Of a DNA stretch of 60,684 nucleotides, positions 1-9,727 are shown in pieces (within the stretch, counting starts at the first letter, position 1; each line of letters starts with the position of its first letter). The DNA is from Bacteroidetes bacterium UBA1312 (GTDB lineage: Bacteria; Bacteroidota; Bacteroidia; Chitinophagales; Chitinophagaceae), in assembly GCA_002307135.1 (NCBI GenBank), contig DBTQ01000028.1, positions 45,218 to 105,901 of the forward strand. The letters run 5' to 3'. The notes beneath the pieces were generated by a model. The model was not told where the DNA came from. It was given only the letters and a program-made list of their open reading frames with translations, and searched no databases. A program made the translations under genes and the position numbers.

Positions 1-433
1 AACATTCAGGAGCTTTAATATCTTCAAGGTTAATTCCTCCAAACGTTGGCTCTAACGCCTTAACAACAGAGACAAAATGATCAACATCTTTAGTATCCAA
101 CTCTATATCAAAAACATCAATATCAGCAAAGATTTTAAACAACAACCCTTTCCCTTCCATTACAGGTTTAGATGCAGTCGGTCCAATATTACCTAAGCCC
201 AACACTGCCGTACCATCACTAATTACCGCAACCAGATTACCTTTTGCTGTATAACGATAAGCTTCCTCAGGGTTATTAAATATTTCTTTACAAGGTTCAG
301 CCACTCCTGGTGAATAGGCCAATGAAAGGTCTCGTTGTGTTTTTGTTTCTTTAGTAGGCACTACCTCTATCTTACCTGGCCTACCCTTTTCGTGATACTC
401 TAATGCGTCTTCTTTTCTTATCAATTGAGCCAT
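1..433 (-). CDS. maeB: NADP-dependent malic enzyme, N-terminal part (cut by window edge)
   Basis: Only the first 144 codons are present; the gene runs off the left edge. Malic enzyme oxidatively decarboxylates malate to pyruvate in the cytoplasm, yielding NAD(P)H. The translation opens MAQLIRKEDALEYH and contains the family signatures SLAYSPGVAEPC (about residues 38-49) and VISDGTAVLGLGNIGP (about 70-85), followed by the ASKPVMEGK segment; these belong to the malic N-terminal domain. Whether a C-terminal phosphotransacetylase-like domain follows, as in MaeB, cannot be seen. The ATG at 431-433 is the only sensible start. It is the last gene of a minus-strand run whose nearest neighbour ends 53 bp upstream. 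Confidence 0.93.
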   Translation of the reverse strand, partial: MAQLIRKEDALEYHEKGRPGKIEVVPTKETKTQRDLSLAYSPGVAEPCKEIFNNPEEAYRYTAKGNLVAVISDGTAVLGLGNIGPTASKPVMEGKGLLFKIFADIDVFDIELDTKDVDHFVSVVKALEPTFGGINLEDIKAPEC

Positions 434-486
434 TGGTCTGGAGATAATTATTTGAATGCGTGAAGGTACAAAATTTGTAATGAGGC

Positions 487-1938
487 TCAAGGATCAAATC
501 TGTTACTTTTTCTCAACCCCATGGGCATTTCTTTGTCGATAAATAAATATTGGGTTGGATTTTGCATTTGAGCTGGCCAATCAATAATAAAATCTGCAGC
601 ACTATCCTTTTCTTTGATTGTAAATGAAATCGAAGGTTTGATTAATTTAAGGTGATACCTGATCGCCGGTTCAAATAGCCAGTGCGACTGAATGGCACAT
701 TTTTGGTTGGATGTATTTTCATAAATAATTTGAGCAATTCGCTTTGAAAAATTATCATTTGCCCAATCCTTTGTCCTATAAAATGAAAAGTTTTGAATTG
801 CAAAACCAATCAATAAAAATGGCAATATATAATTTATAAATCGCAATTGCTTGTAGCGATAAATTCGATCTAATATAAATGCGAACAATAAGACCAGAAA
901 TGGGAAAAAACATAATGCAGTCCTTTGTGTTGGGAATGGTATCTTGAACAAATAAAATTCAATATTTACCAACAATACCCAAACAACAATGATACAAATA
1001 ATCAAAAATTCAGGTTGAAAATGCTGTTGACGATAAAACTGAAGCAATACACTTGCTAAATATGTTAATAACATGATGCAAATAATTGTAACAATAACAA
1101 ACATGCGTTTTTCATCTAAGTTTAAGCCATAAAAAGCTGTATCCATTACTGTATCCGACCAAAAATTGTTTTTTCCACCATAGGTCAGTGCATGAGTCAT
1201 AACTAATGGCACAATAGGCATCAATATCCAAAGGCTACTTAGAATCACAATAAGTTTGGAACCTTTTAAATAATATAAAAATTTAGCCCTATAATAACGA
1301 TTATAAAAAAGAACAAATATGATAAGACTAGACAATGCCATATTCAAGAATGAATAATTAGCATAGATCATTATACCTGTCCAAAATAACAGAATCAACA
1401 AATTACGTTTATTTTGTTGACCTGGTTTTAGAAAAGACAACATACTAACCAACATCCAAATTTCCGCACCAATAGCTATTGAATACCCTCTGCTTAACGA
1501 AAAAAAATCAATCAGATGTAAATTGAGAAAAAATAGGATAAAACAAATTACTTGAACAATGATATTTTCAAATAGCTGCTTAGTAAGTTTAATTACTCCC
1601 CAATAATAAATAACAAAGCCAAGATAAGCTGGTATTCTAATCCCCAATAACCAGGTTCCGTCATTACTAAATAATTTCGCTAAGATTGTATTCAGGATAT
1701 GATTGTTGGCAGAGGGATGGCGATTGGTAGCTATTTCCCAAAATTGGAAAGGGATAAAAGTATTGGCCGTAATCGCTTCGTCGATTGTAATAGCAAGAGA
1801 GGAGGAACGCATCAATACTATAGCCGAAAAAAAGAGAAACAACAGTGACAATACAATAATTGTAGCAACATCTAATTTGGAGCATATTTTCCCCATTAAA
1901 ATAGGTTGTTTTATACCAAAATCATGCTTCTTATTCAT
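487..1938 (-). CDS. Polytopic membrane protein, GT-C glycosyltransferase-like
   Basis: A 483-residue protein with about eleven hydrophobic segments and little soluble sequence apart from the last 90 residues. After the first membrane segment it has an acidic pair in the context SLAITIDEAITANTF (about residues 47-61), followed by HPSANNHILNTIL. This arrangement resembles the first extracytoplasmic loop of GT-C glycosyltransferases (ArnT/PMT, GT39 type), which transfer sugars from polyprenyl-phosphate donors. The fold is an inference from topology and the DE pair; I recognise no specific member. It could instead be a general hypothetical membrane protein. It lies 86 bp downstream of the M16 peptidase gene on the same strand, with no obvious terminator between them. 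Confidence 0.6.
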   Translation of the reverse strand: MNKKHDFGIKQPILMGKICSKLDVATIIVLSLLFLFFSAIVLMRSSSLAITIDEAITANTFIPFQFWEIATNRHPSANNHILNTILAKLFSNDGTWLLGIRIPAYLGFVIYYWGVIKLTKQLFENIIVQVICFILFFLNLHLIDFFSLSRGYSIAIGAEIWMLVSMLSFLKPGQQNKRNLLILLFWTGIMIYANYSFLNMALSSLIIFVLFYNRYYRAKFLYYLKGSKLIVILSSLWILMPIVPLVMTHALTYGGKNNFWSDTVMDTAFYGLNLDEKRMFVIVTIICIMLLTYLASVLLQFYRQQHFQPEFLIICIIVVWVLLVNIEFYLFKIPFPTQRTALCFFPFLVLLFAFILDRIYRYKQLRFINYILPFLLIGFAIQNFSFYRTKDWANDNFSKRIAQIIYENTSNQKCAIQSHWLFEPAIRYHLKLIKPSISFTIKEKDSAADFIIDWPAQMQNPTQYLFIDKEMPMGLRKSNRFDP

Positions 1939-2024
1939 TAGATAATTGACTATATAATTATTCCGCAGTGAAAAAAGCAGTTATATCAAATTCGATACAA
2001 TCGCTTTTATTTGTTTAATCTGAA

Positions 2025-4859
2025 TTATTTTTTCACTTCAATTACCTCAGGATAAAGTACTGATTTTAAACTATTTTTACCATCAAACAATAAATTAGCC
2101 GTCTCCTTTATTTCTACTGCAGAAATCATATTGATTACTTTCTCATACTCCAAGAAACGCTCTTTATCGTTGCCCCAAAACAAGATCCCTTGTAAATTAG
2201 ATGACCAATAACTATTCTTCTTTACATCTTCACGATACTTCTCTAATTGCGCTTGTTTTACTTTAGCTAAGTCCTTTTCTGAGGGACCATTCTTTTTAAT
2301 ATTAGCTATTTCCAAATCCGCAGCTTTCAAAAGTGTATCCACACTCTCCGGACCACAGGGTAAATACAATTGTATTTGATAACGACTGTATGGTACTCTA
2401 CGTACATCTGAAGCCATTCCTCCGCTATAGATACCACCAATTTTTTCTCGGAGCTCTTCAATTATTTTAATGTTCAAAATATCTGTTACTAAATGTGCTT
2501 TCAATTCCAGATCTTCAGAAAATGGTATTGTACCATAATACTGACCAATGATCATGCTTTTTTGCTCCGCCCCTTTACTGAATTGCAACTGATGATTACC
2601 ACTTATAGGACGAAGCCCATTATCGTTATACATTGGCGTGGTTCCTTTAGCTGGTAAGCTTGCTATATATTTTTCGAGCAATGGCTTAATTGCAGTTTCA
2701 TTTACATTTCCGACTATATAGAAGTTAAATCCGTCTGCATTGCCATATTCATTATTAAACATTTCCAAAACCCTATCTGCATTAATTTTATCCAAATCCT
2801 GAGTTGTTGGTATTGTTATAGATGCTCGGGGATCATTATTATAAAGTGTCTTATTAAGGGTATCAAAGAAGGCATATTGTGGGTTTGATTTTACAAATTC
2901 TAGTGATGCTTTTTGTTTAGCGATAAACCCTGTAAATAACTCTTCATTTTTGTGTGCGGCAGTAAGTTTAAGATAAACCAACTGAAGCATCGTTTCAAAA
3001 TCATTTACAGAAGAGCTTGCATTAATATTGTTAGTTGCGGCGCCCATACTATTAGACACACTCAATACTTTTCCTGACAAGAAATCTTTCAAATCTGTTG
3101 GAGTAAACTTACCATAACCCATAGCTTCTACAACCTGTGTCATCATAGTAGCATTCGATTTATCTACGGGTGTATATTGACCTTGCCCACCTTTTTTCAA
3201 GCCATTCATTACTATTTCGTCACTTTTAAAAGTTGTTGGCTTTACTGTCACCTTTACACCATTACTCAATGTATAGGTGGTAGTTCCTAATTTATTGTCC
3301 TTCTGTTCTGATACAATTTTTCCAGAAGTTGGCTCTTTGTCTAATAATGCTAATGCCGTTATTTTTTCTGCCCGCGGTTCTACTTTTTGCTGGAACGCCT
3401 TTTGCACCATTACAAGCAATTCTTCATTACTCATTTTTTTATTTTCTTTATCTTCTGGGCTTGTTGCCAAAGCAAAGAAAGTGCTGTGATCTCCTAAATA
3501 TTTGAAAGCTACAATATTAGTCTCCTTTAACGTGATGGTAGGCATCAATTCCTTATTGTATTTATATTCATTTTCTATACCAGGTATTGGATCTTCAGTT
3601 AGAAAATTGCGGACATATTCGTTGATAATTCGACCCGATTCTGTTGTATTACGCTCTTTATACATTTTTTCAACCGCGGACAATAATCGTTTTTTGGCAA
3701 TTACCAATTCAGATGCAGTAAAACCATATTGCTCAATTTTCACCAATTCACCAACCGATGCATTTATTCCTGTCTCAACATCACCAGAGGCTGATCCCAT
3801 AATTTGAAAACTTTCATAACCACGTGCCCAACCTTCTATATAAGCATAGCTATATACAAAGGGAGGTTTAGCAGATTGCGTCAGCTCTTGTAGTCGATTG
3901 TTCAACATTTGGATAAACAAATTTCTAACAATAGCGGAACGATAATCTTTCATGCTATGCATTTCCTGCTGTTTTTTTGAAGAGAACACAATACTATATT
4001 GCTTATTCGTAGCTTCTTTATCCGTAAGCACCATTGCATCCTGATTTTTAAAAGCCGGTACGTCATATTTCGTCCGAGGCTTTTCATTCGCAGGGTTTTT
4101 CAAACTACTAAAGTATTTTTCCACAAGTTTTTTACCTTCTTCTGGAGTAATGGCACCAACTACTGCCACCGCCATCAAATCCGGACGATACCAATCTTTA
4201 TAAAAACTACGAATAGACGCAGGTTTAAAGGTTTTAAGAATATCATCCTTGCCAATGGGCAATCTATCAGCATAATGTGAGCCCGCCAACAATTTGGGAA
4301 GATATATCTTCATCATTCTATCCTCAGCACCTTTACCTCCACGACTTTCTTCCAAAACGACTTTACGTTCTTCATTTATATCCTTATCTGTGAGCAGTGC
4401 AGCCTGCGCCCAATCAGCAAGTACCTGAAAACCTTTATCTAAATTTCCTACTTTATCAGTTGGAATGGGTAATATGAATACAGTTTCGTCAAAACTAGTA
4501 TATGCGTTAAGATCTGCACCAAATTGAATACCAATTGATTGTAAAAAATCTACCAAAGCATTTTTAGGATAATGCTTCGTTCCATTAAAATTCATGTGTT
4601 CCATAAAATGAGCCAAACCCTGTTGTTGGTCATTTTCAAGGATAGACCCGGCATTAACAACAAGCCTTAATTCAACTTTTTTTTCTGGCTTTGCATTAGG
4701 TTTTATGTAATATTTAAGCCCATTGGCTAATTTTCCTGTAGTAACAGATGGATCAATTGGAAGTGGATAATCTAAATCCTGCGCATGCACCGTTAGAGAA
4801 ACGGACAATAAAAAGCTGCAGAAAACAACTTTGCGCAATAAATGTTTTATCATGTTCAT
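2025..4859 (-). CDS. M16 family zinc peptidase (pitrilysin-like), exported
   Basis: A 944-residue protein with the inverted zinc motif HFMEH at residues 84-88 (HxxEH) in the context QGLAHFMEHMNFNGT, and the downstream glutamate region EERKVVLEESRGG. The length fits a two-module M16 protease, with an active N-terminal half and a second peptidase-like half from about residue 520. The N terminus (MNMIKHLLRKVVFCSFLLSVSLTVHAQ) is a classical signal peptide with a cleavage-like AxA site, so it should act in the periplasm on peptides. It is transcribed after the FKBP gene on the same strand, but a strong hairpin at 4921-4965 separates them. Confidence 0.93.
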   Translation of the reverse strand: MNMIKHLLRKVVFCSFLLSVSLTVHAQDLDYPLPIDPSVTTGKLANGLKYYIKPNAKPEKKVELRLVVNAGSILENDQQQGLAHFMEHMNFNGTKHYPKNALVDFLQSIGIQFGADLNAYTSFDETVFILPIPTDKVGNLDKGFQVLADWAQAALLTDKDINEERKVVLEESRGGKGAEDRMMKIYLPKLLAGSHYADRLPIGKDDILKTFKPASIRSFYKDWYRPDLMAVAVVGAITPEEGKKLVEKYFSSLKNPANEKPRTKYDVPAFKNQDAMVLTDKEATNKQYSIVFSSKKQQEMHSMKDYRSAIVRNLFIQMLNNRLQELTQSAKPPFVYSYAYIEGWARGYESFQIMGSASGDVETGINASVGELVKIEQYGFTASELVIAKKRLLSAVEKMYKERNTTESGRIINEYVRNFLTEDPIPGIENEYKYNKELMPTITLKETNIVAFKYLGDHSTFFALATSPEDKENKKMSNEELLVMVQKAFQQKVEPRAEKITALALLDKEPTSGKIVSEQKDNKLGTTTYTLSNGVKVTVKPTTFKSDEIVMNGLKKGGQGQYTPVDKSNATMMTQVVEAMGYGKFTPTDLKDFLSGKVLSVSNSMGAATNNINASSSVNDFETMLQLVYLKLTAAHKNEELFTGFIAKQKASLEFVKSNPQYAFFDTLNKTLYNNDPRASITIPTTQDLDKINADRVLEMFNNEYGNADGFNFYIVGNVNETAIKPLLEKYIASLPAKGTTPMYNDNGLRPISGNHQLQFSKGAEQKSMIIGQYYGTIPFSEDLELKAHLVTDILNIKIIEELREKIGGIYSGGMASDVRRVPYSRYQIQLYLPCGPESVDTLLKAADLEIANIKKNGPSEKDLAKVKQAQLEKYREDVKKNSYWSSNLQGILFWGNDKERFLEYEKVINMISAVEIKETANLLFDGKNSLKSVLYPEVIEVKK

Positions 4860-4920
4860 AAAATTATTGATTGGGAAATGAGTGTAAATATAATTGATTT
4901 ATAGAATTACACTAGGTTAT

Positions 4921-4965
4921 ACAAACAAATGAAGGATACGAGATTCGTATCCTTCATTTGTTTGT
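4921..4965 (-). terminator. Perfect 21-bp hairpin terminator after the FKBP gene
   Basis: Arms 4921-4941 and 4945-4965 are perfectly complementary over 21 bp with a three-base loop (GAT). It lies 15 bp beyond the FKBP stop codon on the minus strand. The tract is A/T-rich at the base rather than ending in a long U run, so it may terminate in both directions or act as a 3' stabiliser. Confidence 0.75.
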
Positions 4966-4979
4966 AACTCATTAAAAAT

Positions 4980-5414
4980 TTAGTTGATACCTAATAGCTC
5001 AACTTCAAATATAAGTGTAGAATTAGGACCGATTTCAGCACTAACATGCCTATCTCCATAAGCAAGGTCTGCCGGTAAAAAAAGACGCCATTTACTACCA
5101 ATCGACATCAATTGCAACGCCTCTGTCCAACCTTTTATAACCATGTTTAAAGGAAATGATGCCGGTTGACCTCTTTGTACAGAACTATCAAACACTGTAC
5201 CATTAATCAATGTACCATGATAATGGCAAGTAACTTTATCTGTTGCATTGGGTTGGGCACCGTTACCATGTTGAATGATTTCGTATTGTAAACCACTAGG
5301 CAAACTAATAATACCGTCTTTGGCTTTATTCATTTCCAAAAATTCTAGTCCTTCCTGTAGGTTTTTTGCCGACAATTCTTGTTTCGACTGAAACAGTCGT
5401 TCTGCTATACTCAT
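4980..5414 (-). CDS. FKBP-type peptidyl-prolyl cis-trans isomerase
   Basis: A 144-residue single-domain FKBP. It has a short N-terminal helical segment (MSIAERLFQSKQELSAKNLQ) followed by the FKBP fold with conserved VTCHYHGTLINGTVFDSS (about residues 62-79), the GWTEALQLM segment, and AYGDR before the C-terminal LIFEVELLGI strand. It catalyses isomerisation of X-Pro bonds. No signal peptide is visible, so it is probably cytoplasmic, although related FkpA/FklB-type proteins can be periplasmic. It is divergent from rpoB, with 411 bp between the two starts. Confidence 0.93.
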   Translation of the reverse strand: MSIAERLFQSKQELSAKNLQEGLEFLEMNKAKDGIISLPSGLQYEIIQHGNGAQPNATDKVTCHYHGTLINGTVFDSSVQRGQPASFPLNMVIKGWTEALQLMSIGSKWRLFLPADLAYGDRHVSAEIGPNSTLIFEVELLGIN

Positions 5415-5644
5415 GAATGATATTTTATTTTAAGGCTAAATTAAGTCGTTTAATGTTAAAGAAAAGCCATAGCCTAAAATAAAAATATATTATAAGGAAA
5501 ATGACTTAAAAATCAAATATATAAAGCTACTTCTGCATTAAATTCATCATAATTAATACAAAACAACGAAAAAATGTCTTTAAAAGAGTAAAAATTATTT
5601 TAAAAAGACATTAACACAATAGCCGCTAAGATTTTTAATAAAAT

Positions 5645-5676
5645 TTGTTCATTTAATGTACTATTGTTACATTTGC
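5645..5676 (+). promoter_or_regulatory. Bacteroidota-type promoter for rpoB
   Basis: TTTG at 5645-5648, a 20-nt spacer and TACATTTG at 5669-5676 match the -33/-7 consensus recognised by the primary sigma factor of Bacteroidota. Transcription would begin near 5683, leaving a leader of roughly 140 nt before rpoB. Confidence 0.75.
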
Positions 5677-5747
5677 AATCCCTTTCAGGGAATTACAACG
5701 CGCGTGTACATAATTTTTTTAGGAAATTTTTGCTAATATCAGACAGT

Positions 5748-5786
5748 CCTGTCCGGTAGGGATACCCCTAACGGAGCGGGTTTTTT
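5748..5786 (+). promoter_or_regulatory. Attenuator-like terminator hairpin in the rpoB leader
   Basis: A nested GC-rich hairpin: outer arms CCTGTCCG (5748-5755) and CGGAGCGGG (5772-5780, one bulged A), inner arms TAGGG and CCCTA around the loop ATAC, directly followed by six T (5781-5786). This is the architecture of an intrinsic terminator, placed 40 nt before the rpoB start codon and downstream of the predicted transcription start. It should end a fraction of transcripts unless antitermination occurs. Confidence 0.7.
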
Positions 5787-5825
5787 CTGTTTATCAACTA
5801 TCGTAAAAAGGAGTTTAAACATACT

Positions 5826-8800
5826 ATGGCTATTACAAAAAAAAGGACGGCTACCGGCCGTATCAATTTCGGTAAAATTCACGATGGAGCCGAGACCCCG
5901 GATCTACTCGGCATTCAACTTCAATCATTTCAGGACTTTTTCCAGCTCGAGACCACGCCCGACAAGCGCGATAACGAGGGATTGTTCCGTGTGTTTAAAG
6001 AAAATTTCCCCATTACGGATACTCGTAATATTTTCGTGCTTGAATTTTTAGACTACTTTATTGATCCCCCACGCTACACTATCGAAGAGTGTATGGAACG
6101 TGGACTTACTTATTCAGTACCTCTTAAAGCTAAATTAAAATTAAGTTGTAACGATGAGGAACACGTTGACTTTGAAACCATCATTCAAGATGTGTTTTTG
6201 GGCAATATTCCATATATGACCCCTCGTGGTACTTTCGTTGTAAATGGAGCTGAACGTGTAGTTGTATCACAATTACATCGTTCTCCTGGTGTATTCTTTG
6301 GCCAAAGTACCCATCCTAACGGTACAAAAATATATTCAGCTCGTGTTATTCCTTTTAAAGGAGCATGGATGGAGTTTGCGACAGACATTAACAATGTCAT
6401 GTATGCTTATATCGATCGTAAGAAGAAATTCCCTGTTACTACTCTATTACGTTCTATCGGTTATGAAACCGACAAAGACATCCTCCAATTATTTGGAATG
6501 GCTGACGAAGTAAAAGCCGATCGCAAATCTTTAGAAGCAAATATGGGTCGTCGTTTGGCAGCACGTGTTTTACGCAGTTGGACAGAAGACTTCGTGGATG
6601 AAGATACCGGTGAAGTAGTTTCTATTGAGCGTAACGAGGTAATATTGGAACGCGACAATGTACTTACAGAAAATAGTATCGATTTAATACTTGATATGAA
6701 AATCGCTACTGTATTTGTACAAAAAGAAGAAGTAAGTGGTGATTACTCTATCATTTACAACACTTTAAATAAAGATACTTCAAACTCAGAATTAGAAGCG
6801 GTACAACACATTTATCGTCAATTGCGTGGTAGTGATGCCCCTGATGATGAAACTGCCCGTGGTATTATTGAAAAATTGTTCTTCTCTGATAAACGATATG
6901 ATTTAGGTGAAGTTGGTCGTTATAAAATCAACCGTCGCTTAGGTTTGGATATCAGTGGCAATAAAAAAGTACTAAGTAAAGAAGATATCATTACCATCAT
7001 TAAATACCTTGTACGCTTGACCAATGGTAAAGCAGAGGTGGATGATATTGACCATTTGAGCAATCGTCGTGTACGTACTGTAGGTGAGCAATTATTTGCA
7101 CAGTTTGGTGTAGGTTTGGCTCGTATGGCTCGTACTATACGTGAACGTATGAATGTCCGTGATAATGAGGTATTTACACCGATTGATTTAATTAACGCTA
7201 GAACTCTTTCTTCCGTAATTAACTCCTTCTTTGGTACTTCTCAGTTATCACAATTCCTTGACCAAACCAACCCGCTTTCTGAAATTACGCACAAACGTCG
7301 TATTTCTGCACTCGGTCCCGGCGGTTTGAGCAGAGAGCGTGCGGGCTTTGAGGTTCGTGACGTTCACTATTCTCACTATGGTCGCTTGTGTACCATCGAA
7401 ACACCGGAAGGTCCAAACATTGGTTTGATCTCTACGCTTTGCGTACATGCCAAAATCAATGATATGGGCTTTATCGAAACACCTTACCGTAAGGTAAAAG
7501 AAGGTAAAGTAGATTTAAAGAGTTACCAATACCTAAGTGCCGAAGAAGAAGATTCAGCAAAAATTGCCCAGGCAAATATGCCATTGGACGAAAAAGGAAA
7601 CTTCACCGACGAAAAAATCATCTCTCGTCAAACAGGTGATTTCCCGATACTTGCTCCTAACGAAGTGGAATACATGGACGTTGCTCCTAACCAAATCGTA
7701 GGTCTTTCTGCTTCGCTCATCCCGTTCTTGGAGCATGATGATGCCAACCGTGCCTTGATGGGCTCGAACATGCAACGTCAGGCCGTACCGTTGATCCGTC
7801 CGCAAGTACCTATTGTAGGAACAGGACTCGAAGGTAAAGCTGCCCGTGATGCACGTATTCAAATACATGCAGAAGGAACAGGGGTGGTAGAATATGTGGA
7901 TGCTAATGAAATTCATGTTCGCTACGATCGTAGTGAAAAAGAACGTTTAGTATCTTTTGAAGACGATTTGAAAAAATATACCCTTACTAAATACAAGAAA
8001 ACCAACCAAAGTACCAGTATCACATTAAAACCAGCTGTTCGTAAAGGACAAAAAGTAAAAGCAGGTGATTTCCTTACTGAAGGATATGCTACCCAAGCTG
8101 GAGAATTGGCATTGGGTCGTAACTTGAAAGTGGCGTTCATGCCTTGGAAAGGTTACAACTTCGAGGATGCAATTGTAATCAACGAAAAGGTAGTACGTGA
8201 TGATTTGTTCACCTCTATCCATATTGATGAGTATGAATTGGAAGTTCGTGATACTAAATTAGGTGAAGAGGAATTAACTCCAGACATACCTAATATCTCA
8301 GAAGAGGCTACTAAAGACTTGGATGAAAACGGTATTATTCGTATTGGAGCTTATGTTGGAGAAGGCGATATTCTGATTGGTAAAATCACTCCAAAAGGAG
8401 AAACAGATCCAACACCTGAAGAAAAATTATTGCGTGCCATCTTTGGAGACAAAGCAGGTGATGCAAAAGATGCTTCTCTGAAAGCACCATCCGGTATCGA
8501 AGGAACTGTTATTCACAAACAATTGTTCCAACGTGCCAAGAAGGATAAAAATGCGAAAGCGAAAGACAAAACAGCTATTGAAAAAATAGAAAAAGTTCAT
8601 GAAACAAACCTTCAGGAGTTGAAATCACTTCTTTTGGAAAAAATCATGACTTTGGTAAAAGATAAAAACTCAGCAGGTATTACCAATAACTTTGGAGAAG
8701 TACTCTTAAGTAAAGGCGGTAAATTCAACAGTAAAATGTTGGCTACTGTAGATTATGCAAACGTTAATCCATTAGGTTGGACAGGCGATGAAGAAACCGA

Positions 8801-9638
8801 CAGTCTAATCAACTACTTGTTGCACAATTACAACATCAAATACAATGAAGAGTTAGGTCGTTATAAACGCGAAAAATTCAATTTGTCTATTGGTGATGAA
8901 TTACCTGCAGGTGTATTGAAATTGGCTAAAGTTTATCTAGCCTCTAAACGTAAGTTGAAAGTTGGAGATAAAATGGCAGGTCGCCATGGTAATAAAGGTA
9001 TCGTAGCACGTATCGTTCGTGCTGAAGATATGCCATTCTTGGAAGATGGAACACCTGTTGATATTGTATTGAACCCACTTGGGGTACCATCACGTATGAA
9101 CTTGGGTCAGATTTACGAAACAATACTTGGATGGGCCGGAGAAAAATTGGGTGTAAAATTCGCTACCCCAATCTTTGATGGTGCCAGTGTAAAAGAAATC
9201 GAAGATATTGTTGAAGAATCTGGTATTCCTGATTTCGGCCATACATTCCTGTATGATGGTGAAACAGGTGTACGTTTCGACCAAAAAGCAACTGTAGGTA
9301 TCATTTACATGATCAAACTACACCACATGGTTGACGATAAAATGCATGCTCGTTCTATCGGTCCATACTCACTCATTACACAACAACCATTGGGAGGTAA
9401 AGCTCAATTCGGTGGTCAGCGTTTTGGAGAAATGGAGGTTTGGGCATTGGAGGCTTATGGTGCAGCCAATATTCTACAGGAATTGCTTACCCTTAAATCG
9501 GATGATATTGTAGGACGTGCCAAAACGTATGAAGCCATTGTAAAAGGTGACAACGTACCAAAACCAGGTATTCCTGAATCGTTCAACGTATTGGTAAATG
9601 AGTTGAGAGGATTAGGCTTGGAATTGAAATTTGAATAA
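5826..9638 (+). CDS. rpoB: DNA-directed RNA polymerase subunit beta
   Basis: A 1270-residue beta subunit, normal for Bacteroidota. It forms the catalytic core together with RpoC. Diagnostic segments are the rifampicin-pocket region with FFGTSQLSQFLDQTNPL and THKRRISALGPGG (about residues 467-502) and the highly conserved GDKMAGRHGNKGIV (about 1048-1061). An A/G-rich AAAAGGAG lies about 10 nt before the ATG. The reading frame is intact and the codon use is typical of a highly expressed gene. It is unusual in having its own promoter and leader instead of following rplL, and in being separated from rpoC by two lipoprotein genes. Confidence 0.99.
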   Translation: MAITKKRTATGRINFGKIHDGAETPDLLGIQLQSFQDFFQLETTPDKRDNEGLFRVFKENFPITDTRNIFVLEFLDYFIDPPRYTIEECMERGLTYSVPLKAKLKLSCNDEEHVDFETIIQDVFLGNIPYMTPRGTFVVNGAERVVVSQLHRSPGVFFGQSTHPNGTKIYSARVIPFKGAWMEFATDINNVMYAYIDRKKKFPVTTLLRSIGYETDKDILQLFGMADEVKADRKSLEANMGRRLAARVLRSWTEDFVDEDTGEVVSIERNEVILERDNVLTENSIDLILDMKIATVFVQKEEVSGDYSIIYNTLNKDTSNSELEAVQHIYRQLRGSDAPDDETARGIIEKLFFSDKRYDLGEVGRYKINRRLGLDISGNKKVLSKEDIITIIKYLVRLTNGKAEVDDIDHLSNRRVRTVGEQLFAQFGVGLARMARTIRERMNVRDNEVFTPIDLINARTLSSVINSFFGTSQLSQFLDQTNPLSEITHKRRISALGPGGLSRERAGFEVRDVHYSHYGRLCTIETPEGPNIGLISTLCVHAKINDMGFIETPYRKVKEGKVDLKSYQYLSAEEEDSAKIAQANMPLDEKGNFTDEKIISRQTGDFPILAPNEVEYMDVAPNQIVGLSASLIPFLEHDDANRALMGSNMQRQAVPLIRPQVPIVGTGLEGKAARDARIQIHAEGTGVVEYVDANEIHVRYDRSEKERLVSFEDDLKKYTLTKYKKTNQSTSITLKPAVRKGQKVKAGDFLTEGYATQAGELALGRNLKVAFMPWKGYNFEDAIVINEKVVRDDLFTSIHIDEYELEVRDTKLGEEELTPDIPNISEEATKDLDENGIIRIGAYVGEGDILIGKITPKGETDPTPEEKLLRAIFGDKAGDAKDASLKAPSGIEGTVIHKQLFQRAKKDKNAKAKDKTAIEKIEKVHETNLQELKSLLLEKIMTLVKDKNSAGITNNFGEVLLSKGGKFNSKMLATVDYANVNPLGWTGDEETDSLINYLLHNYNIKYNEELGRYKREKFNLSIGDELPAGVLKLAKVYLASKRKLKVGDKMAGRHGNKGIVARIVRAEDMPFLEDGTPVDIVLNPLGVPSRMNLGQIYETILGWAGEKLGVKFATPIFDGASVKEIEDIVEESGIPDFGHTFLYDGETGVRFDQKATVGIIYMIKLHHMVDDKMHARSIGPYSLITQQPLGGKAQFGGQRFGEMEVWALEAYGAANILQELLTLKSDDIVGRAKTYEAIVKGDNVPKPGIPESFNVLVNELRGLGLELKFE

Positions 9639-9644
9639 ATAAGC

Positions 9645-9690
9645 AATTGTATGGATGCCGCATATTTTAAAAAGCGGCATTCATACAATT
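9645..9690 (+). terminator. Stem-loop immediately after rpoB
   Basis: Arms 9645-9661 and 9674-9690 pair over 17 bp (one G-U) around a 12-base A/T-rich loop. The hairpin is only 6 nt past the rpoB stop codon. It lacks a U tract (TCAATAAG follows), so it may be a partial terminator or an mRNA 3'-end stabiliser rather than a full stop. Confidence 0.55.
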
Positions 9691-9727
9691 TCAATAAGCT
9701 ATTTTAGACAGTACTGTAATATCTCCT

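Larger units (their letters stand above)
5415..5825. other. 411-bp divergent spacer between the FKBP gene and rpoB
   Basis: No credible gene is seen. It holds an inverted repeat AATGTCTTT (5573-5581) / AAAGACATT (5604-5612), the rpoB promoter at 5645-5676 and the attenuator-like hairpin at 5748-5786. No rplL or rplJ gene is present upstream, although they normally precede rpoB. Confidence 0.85.
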
